From Actinomycetota bacterium (GTDB taxonomy: Bacteria > Cyanobacteriota > Vampirovibrionia > Obscuribacterales > Obscuribacteraceae), in assembly GCA_903970355.1 (NCBI GenBank), contig CAJCIF010000214.1:1-13205 (forward strand): a stretch of DNA of 13,205 bases. Reading direction: 5' to 3'. Each line of letters begins with the position of its first letter. Within the stretch, counting starts at the first letter, position 1. The notes beneath the pieces were generated by a model. It did not search any database and was not told the origin of the DNA. It was given only the letters and a program-made list of their open reading frames with translations. Positions 4,345-11,239 of the stretch are shown piece after piece. The position numbers and the translations under genes are program-made.

Positions 4345-7194
4345 CTAAGGCGTTGTTTCGGAAAGAGCTGCTTCGATCGCTTTTAATTTTTCTTCTAATT
4401 CGTCTACGTACTTACCTGCTTCCGTCCAATTTTCGTTGTTCGCTGCCTTCTCTATGTTCTTGCAACATTGGGTAAGGACTGGTGCAGAAACGACACCAAA
4501 GACGCCTTTGAGGGCGTGTGTACTGCGCATCAGTTCTTCTATGTTGTTGGATGCGAACGCTGTCTTTAGTGACTGCAACATTTGCGGTGCACTGTTGCGA
4601 AAGAGCGAAATAATTTCAGGAGCGCGTGTGCCATATTTGGATCTGATATTTTGAAGCGTAAGCGGAGCATCACCATTGCCAGCTTTATCAGGTGTTCCGC
4701 TTGTTTGCGGTAACCACTTTTGAAAAATCAGATTGAGCTGGTCGATATTAACCGGTTTGCTTATATAGTCGTCCATACCTGCGGCTATGCAATCCTCGCG
4801 ACTTCCCTCAATAGCATGCGCTGTCATTGCAATAATAGGAACGTGTTTTCCGGTTCGGGTCTCGTTCTTTCTAATATTGCGTGTTGCCTCAAAGCCATCC
4901 ATCTCCGGCATTTGGCAGTCCATCAAAATTAAGTTGTATGGAATGCGTTGTACAAGTTCGATTGCCTGAATGCCATTTTTAGCAACTTGTGCTTCAAAAC
5001 CAAGATTTCTCAAAAGCAAAAGTGCAACTTCCTGATTAATAGGATGATCCTCTACAACAAGGAGAAGCTCAGGACGTTTCTCGGTTGTTGACGCTACGTT
5101 AGTTTTGCCTTTTGCTTGTGTTGTGGTCTCTTTAGTGTGCTGTTCTCTTTTCAAACCAGCGATTGTATCCAATAATTCTGATTGCCTGAGCGGTTTGGTC
5201 AAGTAAGCATCAAAACCGAGAGAAATGGCTTCTTCACCGGTTCCTGGTTTGTCGAAGGCAGTTATCAATATTAGCTTTGTCTTTTTCAGTTCATCGTCTT
5301 CCCGAATCAATTTTGCCAATTCCAGACCATCTACTTCCGGCATAACAAGATCGATCAGAGCGAATTGATATGGGTCTTCTTTGGCAGCAGCACGCAGTTT
5401 GTCCAGCGCCTCCTTTGCGCATGATGCAGAGCCATTGCGCATGCCCCAAGCCGTTATGTATTTGTTGCAGATTTCCAGCACTGCTTCTTCATTATCAACA
5501 ACGAGGACACGCACGTTCTTTAAATCTGCAGGGGTTCTCGATTTCACAGGTGTAATCGAAGTTCTCAACGGCACGCTCACCCAGAAATTTGAACCATGAT
5601 CTTTTACGCTGTGAACGCCTATTTCAGCGTTCATCAACTCCGAAAGTCGTTTCGAGATGAAGAGCCCCAATCCTGTGCCAATGTGGTCTCGCCCTATGAC
5701 GCTGTCAACTTGCATAAAGGGTTGAAACAACTGGCTCATTTCGTCTGCCGTCAAACCGACGCCCTGATCTGTTACAGAAAATTTGACGCGCACATTGCGA
5801 TCGTCTTTGGCTTCAAGAGTGGCACGGAAGATGACGGAACCATTTTCGGCGAATTTTACGGCGTTGCTGCCGAAATTCATCAAGATCTGCCGTAAGCGCA
5901 ATTGGTCACCCACGACCACATAAGGAATCTCCGGATCGATGAAAGTGAGGAGCGTTAACTTCTTTTGTCGTGCATGGGCGGAGAGCAGTTCGGCAACGCT
6001 TTCAACCAAACCAATTGGCTCAAACTCGGCCATCTCAATAGTTAGTTTGCCTGCTTCAATTTTCGAGAAATCGAGAATGTCGTTGATGACGGAAAGGAGC
6101 GCCGTTCCTGCTTCGTGAATCGTGTTGAGATAAGAACGGTCTGTGGCATTCAACGTTCTGCTTCTCAAGATTTCCGCCATACCCAATATGCCGTTCATGG
6201 GTGTGCGAATTTCGTGGCTCATATTAGCGAGGAACTGCGATTTGAATTTCGAGAGTTCTAAAGCTTTGTCGCGGGCTTGTTGCAAAGCCTCGGACTCTTT
6301 TTTGCGCTCGGTAATATCTTCAATGAAAGCGCAAAACGTGCAGCTTGTGCCACTTTGAACTTGAAAGATTGCCAGTTCGATTGGGAACTCATGACCGTCT
6401 TTGTTGACGGCGCTCAATTCCAAACGTTGATTAGCAAGCGCGCTGTTTCCTGTAACCCTGAATCGTTCGAGCCCCTTTAAGTGTGCTTCCTTAAATTGGG
6501 CGGGAATGATAGTGTCGGTCAGCCGGCGACCAAGAGCTTCTTCGCGAGTCCAACCAAACATGCGTTCAGCACGCCGGTTCCAATCTACAATTTTGCTTTC
6601 AGGATCGATAGCAACAAAAGCGTTGTAGGCATTGTCCAGAACAGCTCGGCCGAGCGCTTCCTTTTTCTTTACTTCCTCTTCGGCTCGCTCTCTCTCCGAT
6701 ATTTGCGCTTGCAATTTATTGTTGAGACTAACAAGCTCATCCCGGCTGGGAATTTTCAAAGCGATCGGTATAAGTGGCCAGAGACGAAAGGCGGTGTAAG
6801 CGGAAATTAAACCTGTAACCAGGTCAACTATACTTTCTTCCCAATATAGCGGTTGCCATAGGGTCAAAATTTTCATGATGTGCGTTGTGCCGCACCACAC
6901 TATGAAAGCGGCGAACAGCATCAATATCCAGTTGAAGGAAAAGTCTTTCTTATTTCGAACATACCACCAGAGAGCAGCCGGAATTGAGTAGTAAGACAGG
7001 GCAATTAAGCCATTGGCTGAAACGAAGATCGCAACAAGACGCGGGTCCCAAGCCAGGCAATAGCCGTGTGGCATAAAAACGACATTCAAAGATGCCTGTC
7101 GTAAAAGAATGACGGCTACAACAGCGAGTCCGCAAAACAAGGCGGAGACTGGCAGCAAAAGGTTTGTATGATCGAGTTTTGGGGTGTCTGACAT
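4345..7194 (-). CDS. Hybrid histidine kinase with ethylene-receptor-like sensor, PAS, two receivers and HPt
   Basis: This is a 949-residue membrane sensor. After one helix (11-32) comes a segment (41-140) like the ethylene-binding domain of plant ETR1 and cyanobacterial receptors: LIALSYYSIP at 63-72 and FIVWCGTTH at 97-105. Residues matching ETR1 Tyr32, Ile35, Pro36, Ile62 and the copper ligands Cys65 and His69 are present (Y68, I71, P72, I98, C101, H105). The position matching Asp25 is Asn61. A coiled segment (about 150-180) leads to a PAS domain (about 181-298, ending IEDITERK). HisKA follows with SHEIRTPMNG (His327), then HATPase with N-, G- and GTGLGLF (507-512) boxes. Receiver 1 has phosphoacceptor D615 with T645 and K667; receiver 2 has D759 with K813. 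The HPt domain has STHALKG with His893. The full phosphorelay is in one chain; an output regulator is not encoded nearby. The signal it senses is inferred, not shown. Confidence 0.93.
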   Translation of the reverse strand: MSDTPKLDHTNLLLPVSALFCGLAVVAVILLRQASLNVVFMPHGYCLAWDPRLVAIFVSANGLIALSYYSIPAALWWYVRNKKDFSFNWILMLFAAFIVWCGTTHIMKILTLWQPLYWEESIVDLVTGLISAYTAFRLWPLIPIALKIPSRDELVSLNNKLQAQISERERAEEEVKKKEALGRAVLDNAYNAFVAIDPESKIVDWNRRAERMFGWTREEALGRRLTDTIIPAQFKEAHLKGLERFRVTGNSALANQRLELSAVNKDGHEFPIELAIFQVQSGTSCTFCAFIEDITERKKESEALQQARDKALELSKFKSQFLANMSHEIRTPMNGILGMAEILRSRTLNATDRSYLNTIHEAGTALLSVINDILDFSKIEAGKLTIEMAEFEPIGLVESVAELLSAHARQKKLTLLTFIDPEIPYVVVGDQLRLRQILMNFGSNAVKFAENGSVIFRATLEAKDDRNVRVKFSVTDQGVGLTADEMSQLFQPFMQVDSVIGRDHIGTGLGLFISKRLSELMNAEIGVHSVKDHGSNFWVSVPLRTSITPVKSRTPADLKNVRVLVVDNEEAVLEICNKYITAWGMRNGSASCAKEALDKLRAAAKEDPYQFALIDLVMPEVDGLELAKLIREDDELKKTKLILITAFDKPGTGEEAISLGFDAYLTKPLRQSELLDTIAGLKREQHTKETTTQAKGKTNVASTTEKRPELLLVVEDHPINQEVALLLLRNLGFEAQVAKNGIQAIELVQRIPYNLILMDCQMPEMDGFEATRNIRKNETRTGKHVPIIAMTAHAIEGSREDCIAAGMDDYISKPVNIDQLNLIFQKWLPQTSGTPDKAGNGDAPLTLQNIRSKYGTRAPEIISLFRNSAPQMLQSLKTAFASNNIEELMRSTHALKGVFGVVSAPVLTQCCKNIEKAANNENWTEAGKYVDELEEKLKAIEAALSETTP

Positions 7195-7215
7195 GTTCGC
7201 CTATCTTGCCGCGCC

Positions 7216-7221
7216 ATTATA
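7216..7221 (-). promoter_or_regulatory. -10 box upstream of the hybrid kinase
   Basis: A perfect TATAAT on the minus strand predicts a start near 7209 and a very short leader containing TAGGCG before the ATG at 7194. The -35 position (GTGCCG at 17-base spacing) is poor. This suggests the kinase is transcribed separately from the upstream redox pair. Confidence 0.4.
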
Positions 7222-7274
7222 TCCGATACTAACAAAACCGGCACCGGAGCGACAAACTCGGCTATTTGCAGAGT

Positions 7275-7955
7275 TTATTTGTTGAAAGATTCGATTTGAG
7301 ATTTGAAAGAATTAGCATTCATCTGAGGAATGCTGTTATAGAGAAGATTGCCACGCTCATCCAAAAAGACTACATGTGGAACTTCTTGGAATTTATATCT
7401 GTCCGCAACTTCCTTGCCCTGTGGATCATTGACGTCATAGCGCTCGAACTGAATGTCGCCGCTCATCTGTGATTTTACGTCGTCAAATACAGAATCGAAT
7501 ATCAGGCAAGGAGTGCATCGTTCTTTATAGAATGAAATAACTTTTTTCACTTTGCCCTTTTCGTTGCCTGATACAGAGCTGGTTTTAGCTTGATTTACCG
7601 CAACAATAGTTGGTGAACGCGAACTCGAATGGGTTGCTGTATGGGCCCTGCTTAGTTGAGCAATTCCCGCATTTGCCATGGCCCGTAAGCGCGCATCATC
7701 GCAATTGGCCACATATTCGAATTCCGATTTTGCCGTTGCAAAATTACCGTTGGCCTGGTAACAAAGACCCGCATAATAGCGAACCAACGCATTGTTGGGA
7801 TAGCTCGCTTTCAAGCTTTCAAATTGGGATTGAGCGTGAGCGTAATGCCCTTCGTTGTATTCCTTGACGGCTTGATTATAGTTTGGTGATTGAGCAGAAA
7901 CGCTTGCAGTTGTGACTGCAATTGCGGAAAAAAGAACAAAGAGAAGCTTTTTCAT
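7275..7955 (-). CDS. Exported TPR–thioredoxin-like protein
   Basis: This 226-residue protein has a signal peptide (MKKLLFVLFSAIAV..., likely cut after ASVSA, residue 21). About two tetratricopeptide-like helical repeats follow (24-100; YNQAVKEYNEGHYAHAQSQF and the following unit), then a Ser/Thr-rich linker (about 105-135) and a thioredoxin-fold domain (136-226). The domain has the redox motif CTPC (C147, C150) and the expected cis-proline loop EVPHVVF (P193). Such proteins act in the periplasm or on the cell surface as thiol-disulfide reductases or redox chaperones, with TPRs for protein contacts; the partner is unknown. Its ATG overlaps the stop of the upstream ferredoxin-MBL gene in an ATGA (7952-7955), so translation is probably coupled and the two are co-transcribed. 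It could instead act as a scaffold rather than an enzyme, but both cysteines are present. Confidence 0.85.
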   Translation of the reverse strand: MKKLLFVLFSAIAVTTASVSAQSPNYNQAVKEYNEGHYAHAQSQFESLKASYPNNALVRYYAGLCYQANGNFATAKSEFEYVANCDDARLRAMANAGIAQLSRAHTATHSSSRSPTIVAVNQAKTSSVSGNEKGKVKKVISFYKERCTPCLIFDSVFDDVKSQMSGDIQFERYDVNDPQGKEVADRYKFQEVPHVVFLDERGNLLYNSIPQMNANSFKSQIESFNK

Positions 7956-8812
7956 TTCATTTTTTCGACCAGTTCATGCATTTGTTTGGACATCTCATCT
8001 TCATTTAGATGTACCCGATTGCCGTGTCCTGCTAAAACCCATTGAAAGCGATGTTTTGCTAATCTGGCCATGGAGGCTCTTTGCTCCGGCCATGAATACC
8101 AACAAACACTTCGATAAGCAGCAAGATGCTTTCTGCTTCTATCGTAGTGCAGATGATCACCTGAAAATAAAAACGTATCTTTGTAGATAAGCACCATATG
8201 TCCACGCGTATGGCCAGGCACCGGAATTATTTTGAAGTCAGGCGCAAATTGCAGAGCATCTTTGCCTTCAATCAACCTTTCGCTATCAGGTTGACTATCC
8301 GCGTCATCTTTGTGAATGATGCGCTCTGCTTTGAATTCGTGCGCATAACGGTCGGCATCGGCAATATCATCTCGATGTGTCAAGAAAATGTACTTTATGC
8401 CGCCCATCTCTTTGAATTTCTGAGCCAGATACGGCAAGTATTTCGGCGAATCGATTAACCAGTTGCCGTCTTTATGTTCGATGAAATAGCTGTTTGCACC
8501 ATAAGACTTCTCTGAGTTGAATCCGCAGTAATAGATGTTGTCATCTATGCGCAAAGGAAAATCACTTAAATATGATTTTGCTTTATTTTGACTGCGCGTA
8601 CCAATGGAGCCTGTTGGGCAAGCAAGAAGAGCATGAAAAGCTTCTCGCTCTTCGCTGTCATTCTTAGGTTGTGCGCATACGCTTGAGTATTCACCTGCAT
8701 CTTCAAACACGGTCGGTGCAAGTTGACGGCACGTATCGCAATTGATGCAAGTCGAATCGACGAAAAAGGCGCCATCAACGTTTTCGGCAACAGCCTTGCG
8801 GGGATCTGCCAT
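7952..8812 (-). CDS. Ferredoxin / metallo-beta-lactamase-fold fusion protein
   Basis: This 286-residue cytosolic protein has two domains. Residues 1-75 are a single-cluster [4Fe-4S] ferredoxin with C22..C25..C28 and a distant C65-P66. Residues about 85-286 form a metallo-beta-lactamase fold: THRDD at 145-149, GHTRGH at 200-205, GDH at 218-220 and AGHGN at 261-265. The usual HxHxDH metal motif is replaced by HRDDIADAD, so only the first His is kept and Asp residues take over or the site binds metal differently. From memory, similar ferredoxin-MBL proteins with this variant exist in cyanobacteria and other bacteria, and the MBL part resembles plant plastid homologues. The reaction is unknown. 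GGAGGG (8826-8821) sits 8 bases before the ATG, fixing the start. It is coupled by a 4-base overlap to the exported TPR-thioredoxin gene. Confidence 0.85.
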   Translation of the reverse strand: MADPRKAVAENVDGAFFVDSTCINCDTCRQLAPTVFEDAGEYSSVCAQPKNDSEEREAFHALLACPTGSIGTRSQNKAKSYLSDFPLRIDDNIYYCGFNSEKSYGANSYFIEHKDGNWLIDSPKYLPYLAQKFKEMGGIKYIFLTHRDDIADADRYAHEFKAERIIHKDDADSQPDSERLIEGKDALQFAPDFKIIPVPGHTRGHMVLIYKDTFLFSGDHLHYDRSRKHLAAYRSVCWYSWPEQRASMARLAKHRFQWVLAGHGNRVHLNEDEMSKQMHELVEKMK

Positions 8813-8855
8813 ATTTCGGGCCCTCCGGATTATCCTGATTGTAGCTCAGATTCTT

Positions 8856-8864
8856 TGCTAGAAT
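8856..8864 (+). promoter_or_regulatory. Extended -10 promoter for the metalloprotease pair
   Basis: TGC followed by TAGAAT is an extended -10 element with a 5/6 hexamer. CTGATT, 18 bases upstream (8835-8840), is a weak -35. The predicted start is near 8871, giving a leader of about 22 bases before the ATG at 8893. No clear promoter for the divergent ferredoxin-MBL gene was found in the same gap. Confidence 0.45.
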
Positions 8865-8892
8865 CGGCCGGAAAACCTTCATCGGAATCGCC

Positions 8893-9732
8893 ATGAGACC
8901 CGCGCAAGTATATATTTCAGCTTTAACCCTCTCATTTCTAGCTCTTTCAGCGCCTTGTTTCAGTCAGTTTCGGACCAACTATTCCAGGCAGACAGGCGGC
9001 GGTAGTTCGGGACAGGTGCGGCAAACAACGGGTACCGGCGTTTACCCGCAATTCCGAAGTGGTTCAGGTGTTATTCACTGGGTGCCGGACCAGATGCCTC
9101 TCAAGGTATTTGTTTCAAGAGGCCTTACGCTCGATTCGGTTCTCGATAGTAACGGCGTGCCGGCTTGTAACGTCAATGCGTTAGACCACTGGCCCGATGT
9201 GGTTGCCGACTCTGTGCAAAACGCCGAACAGTTTAAAACTCTCAGTGTTGCGGAAGGCTATAGCGACATCCAATATCAGGCAGCCATACAGGGCGTCAAT
9301 GCCTGGAAGCCTTTTGAGAAAGAGGGGATTTTCTCTTATCAATTCACGGAGGATCCTTCCGATGCGGATATCTACGTGTTTTGGACCAACCACTTCGTAA
9401 ATAATTTAGGCCTGGGACTTTTTGCCAATGATATTCGCGGTTATACAGCCAAACGCAGTTTCTGGTACAAGCAAATATTGTCTGGTAAAACAGCACCATT
9501 CAAACCGGTAGTGATAATGCTGCGCACCACCGATTCAGCCCGCAATCCGATGGTTCCTGGTCAAATGAAAGCGTCTGCTAGTCACGAGTTTGGCCATGCT
9601 CTCGGCATCGAAGGACACAGTTTGAATCCTCATGATTTGATGAGCGTTTACTATGGTAATGGCACCATATCGCCCAGTGACGCCGCTACGATCCGATATC
9701 TCTATCACACTACTCCGGATTTGATTCCTTAA
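8893..9732 (+). CDS. Secreted matrixin-like zinc metalloprotease
   Basis: This 279-residue protein has a signal peptide (hydrophobic stretch at about 6-20, likely cut near CFSQ, 22-25), a Gly/Ser/Thr-rich segment (33-60) and a metzincin-type catalytic domain. The zinc site is HEFGHALGIEGH at 231-242: His231, catalytic Glu232, His235 and a third His at 242. A Met-turn candidate DLMS is at 248-251. The third His is one residue later than in the standard HExxHxxGxxH motif; I recall the same HExxHxxGxxGHS spacing in other bacterial matrixin-like proteins, so it need not mean loss of activity. No cysteine-switch propeptide is recognisable. Only weak ribosome-site similarity precedes the ATG. A small membrane-anchored gene follows after 13 bases and is probably in the same transcript. 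Substrate unknown; it acts outside the cytoplasm. Confidence 0.85.
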   Translation: MRPAQVYISALTLSFLALSAPCFSQFRTNYSRQTGGGSSGQVRQTTGTGVYPQFRSGSGVIHWVPDQMPLKVFVSRGLTLDSVLDSNGVPACNVNALDHWPDVVADSVQNAEQFKTLSVAEGYSDIQYQAAIQGVNAWKPFEKEGIFSYQFTEDPSDADIYVFWTNHFVNNLGLGLFANDIRGYTAKRSFWYKQILSGKTAPFKPVVIMLRTTDSARNPMVPGQMKASASHEFGHALGIEGHSLNPHDLMSVYYGNGTISPSDAATIRYLYHTTPDLIP

Positions 9733-9738
9733 GAGGAG
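9733..9738 (+). promoter_or_regulatory. Ribosome binding site selecting a TTG start
   Basis: GAGGAG lies directly after the protease stop and 7 bases before TTG at 9746. The in-frame ATG at 9761 would be 22 bases away, so the TTG is the better start. Confidence 0.7.
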
Positions 9739-9745
9739 AGGAACT

Positions 9746-10207
9746 TTGAATCAATCGCGAATGCTGCCGTTGCTTTTGCTCAATATGGCAATAGTGCTTT
9801 CAGCGCTAGGCGCCATATGGATGCTTTTTAACGCGGCATTGGGAGATGCCTCAGGGGAATACAGTGCTGAGAATGAAAGGCTAGGATCGGTTCGCCTTTC
9901 GCTTGCCAAAAACGGCCCTAACTGGGCTGGTACGCTTAAATATGGTGACACCACTATGCAAATTGTCCCCGAGCAACTCGTTTCGGACAAAGACTTGCAT
10001 ATCGTATTTCGAGTTTTGGATCCTTATAGACGACGCAGCTCTAAATATCAAAGAGTTACTTTAGACGGTAAATATGGCGATGGCACTATATCTGGTATCA
10101 TCACCGATATGGGCGCAGATTATCCTGTCAAGTTGGGCAGGAACGACGTTTACACGGTTTTTCAATTCAGCGAAAACGCGATAGGTTCTGTATTTCAAAA
10201 GAACTGA
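9746..10207 (+). CDS. Small membrane-anchored protein of unknown function
   Basis: This is a 153-residue protein that I do not recognise. A hydrophobic N-terminal segment (about 6-30) would be a signal anchor or an uncleaved signal peptide. The remaining 120 residues are polar and look beta-rich, with strand-like runs such as GSVRLSLA, WAGTLKYG, LHIVFRVL and DGTISGIITDMG, as in a small extracytoplasmic beta-barrel or lipocalin-like fold. That fold guess is weak. The start is TTG, supported by GAGGAG at 7-base spacing. It lies 13 bases behind the metalloprotease, so the pair is probably co-expressed; this protein could be an inhibitor, chaperone or membrane partner of the protease, which is inference only. 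No terminator hairpin is apparent behind it. Confidence 0.75.
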   Translation: MNQSRMLPLLLLNMAIVLSALGAIWMLFNAALGDASGEYSAENERLGSVRLSLAKNGPNWAGTLKYGDTTMQIVPEQLVSDKDLHIVFRVLDPYRRRSSKYQRVTLDGKYGDGTISGIITDMGADYPVKLGRNDVYTVFQFSENAIGSVFQKN

Positions 10208-10279
10208 CCGGACCGAGCCATTCGTAATAGTCCCCCTTAGAAACCCCATTTAACAACTCCAAAACGTCATTTCCTTTAG

Positions 10280-10302
10280 AAGTGAGTACAACATACTTAC
10301 TT
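10280..10302 (+). promoter_or_regulatory. Inverted repeat upstream of the gene at 10322
   Basis: AAGTGAGTA-CAACA-TACTTACTT has 9-base arms matching at 8 of 9 positions (the ninth is a G-U pair in RNA). It overlaps the only weak promoter-like sequence seen (TTTCCT at 10270-10275, CATACT at 10292-10297) and ends 19 bases before the ATG. It could be an operator or an RNA hairpin near the ribosome site. The rest of the 114-base gap shows nothing clear. Confidence 0.3.
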
Positions 10303-10321
10303 GGGTGTTTGGTGTATTTAT

Positions 10322-11011
10322 ATGGAAATCGAACCGTTTATTGCTGCCTCTGCTGTTGCCGACATGTTGAATGAGGGCAAAGTCGAGTCGGCCAGCGTTT
10401 ATTTAAGGACATTTGCTCGAACCTGTGGTCCGGAAAAGTTTGCCGAGCTCAATCAGGCTCTTGCCTTTCAGTTGAAATCAAACGGCGCAGAAGTGGTCGT
10501 TGAAACCATCAACGGCAAAACTTACTGGGTAGTCGAGAAGACAGGTTCCGAAAACTCAGACATGCGACCGGACTACATGGATGTTGTCGCCATGTGTATC
10601 GATAACATAGTGATCGAAGAAGCAACACCGGAGAAATTCCGCATAGCCGCTAATCCGAGCGAATTGCCGGGGATGCTTCGCAGACCACGCACGCACGATG
10701 AAACCGTAGCAAACGAGCTTTCTATAATGCATCTCAAGAAGCTGGCTGCAGATGCTCTTTCTGCACACAACATAGCCTGGGCCGCTTATATAGAACGCGA
10801 AATCGCATTTCTGGAGCTGGCAACATTATGGGATTATTCTAATGACTTAGCAAAGGCAACGAAACGATTGCGGGATGCGCGCATCGCTCTACAAGAAGCA
10901 CAGCGTCTCGAAAGACCGCGTGCTGCCACCAGTCAAAATTTGTATTTCCAACCAGAAGAGATGGTGTTGGAACAGCAATTGAAGTCAATGAGCGATCTCA
11001 TTCGCCAATAA
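10322..11011 (+). CDS. Hypothetical soluble protein, 229 aa
   Basis: I do not recognise this protein. It has no signal peptide or membrane helix, so it is likely cytosolic. It seems largely alpha-helical, with a mixed central part (about 57-122, including ETINGKTYWVVEK) and a long helical C-terminal half (about 125-198). The C-terminal half is rich in Ala, Leu and charged residues (AWAAYIEREIAFLELATLW, then LAKATKRLRDARIALQEAQR), suggestive of helical repeats or a coiled coil. I chose the ATG at 10322; a TTG seven codons earlier (10301) is also open, but neither has a strong ribosome site (GGTG lies 7 bases before the ATG). It is a stand-alone gene, converging with another hypothetical across a 228-base gap. 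The NLYFQ string near the C-terminus is coincidental. Real gene likely, function unknown. Confidence 0.7.
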   Translation: MEIEPFIAASAVADMLNEGKVESASVYLRTFARTCGPEKFAELNQALAFQLKSNGAEVVVETINGKTYWVVEKTGSENSDMRPDYMDVVAMCIDNIVIEEATPEKFRIAANPSELPGMLRRPRTHDETVANELSIMHLKKLAADALSAHNIAWAAYIEREIAFLELATLWDYSNDLAKATKRLRDARIALQEAQRLERPRAATSQNLYFQPEEMVLEQQLKSMSDLIRQ

Positions 11012-11107
11012 TTGATTCGATCGAGATGATATCGATTGGATCGTGCCGTGTTTACAATGAAATCTAATGGAATGGATTGGTGCGTGCCATATACACACGG
11101 GGCTAAT

Positions 11108-11168
11108 GTAGGGGCATGGCACCGCCATGCCCAATGATATGGAGGGCATAGCATTGCTATGCCCCTAC
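11108..11168. repeat. Compact double-hairpin palindromic repeat (REP/MITE-like)
   Basis: This 61-base element has outer arms GTAGGGGCAT (11108-11117) and ATGCCCCTAC (11159-11168), perfectly complementary over 10 bases. It also contains two perfect 9-bp hairpins with 3-base loops: GGGCATGGC/GCCATGCCC (11112-11132) and GGGCATAGC/GCTATGCCC (11144-11164). The single large stem and the two small hairpins are mutually exclusive folds. Extragenic position between converging genes and GTAGGGGC termini are typical of dispersed palindromic repeats mobilised in trans. Copy number in the genome cannot be seen here. Confidence 0.7.
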
Positions 11169-11207
11169 GTTACGTTAATACCAATTCGTCGCGATTTCAA
11201 CGAACGC

Positions 11208-11225
11208 GTCACCATCGGTGGTGAC
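11208..11225. terminator. Short hairpin between convergent genes, possible weak terminator
   Basis: GTCACCA-TCGG-TGGTGAC is a perfect 7-bp stem with a 4-base loop, 15 bases beyond the stop of the leftward gene at 11240. No real T-tract follows on either strand, so it may be a weak or factor-assisted terminator, or only mRNA-end protection. Confidence 0.3.
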
Positions 11226-11239
11226 ACTTAAATCTTAAA

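Noticed and set aside
7230..7265. CCGGTGCCGG followed by TTTTG as a terminator for the TPR-thioredoxin gene
   Set aside because: The palindrome leaves only a 2-base loop and a 4-bp stem, too weak to report as a terminator.
10301..10321. TTG start for the 229-aa hypothetical
   Set aside because: It has no ribosome site and lies in the arm of an inverted repeat. The ATG at 10322 is the simpler start.
10934..10951. QNLYFQ string resembling a TEV protease site
   Set aside because: This is a natural sequence in a native gene. The site lacks the Glu at P6 and has Pro after the Gln, so it is a coincidence, not an engineered tag.
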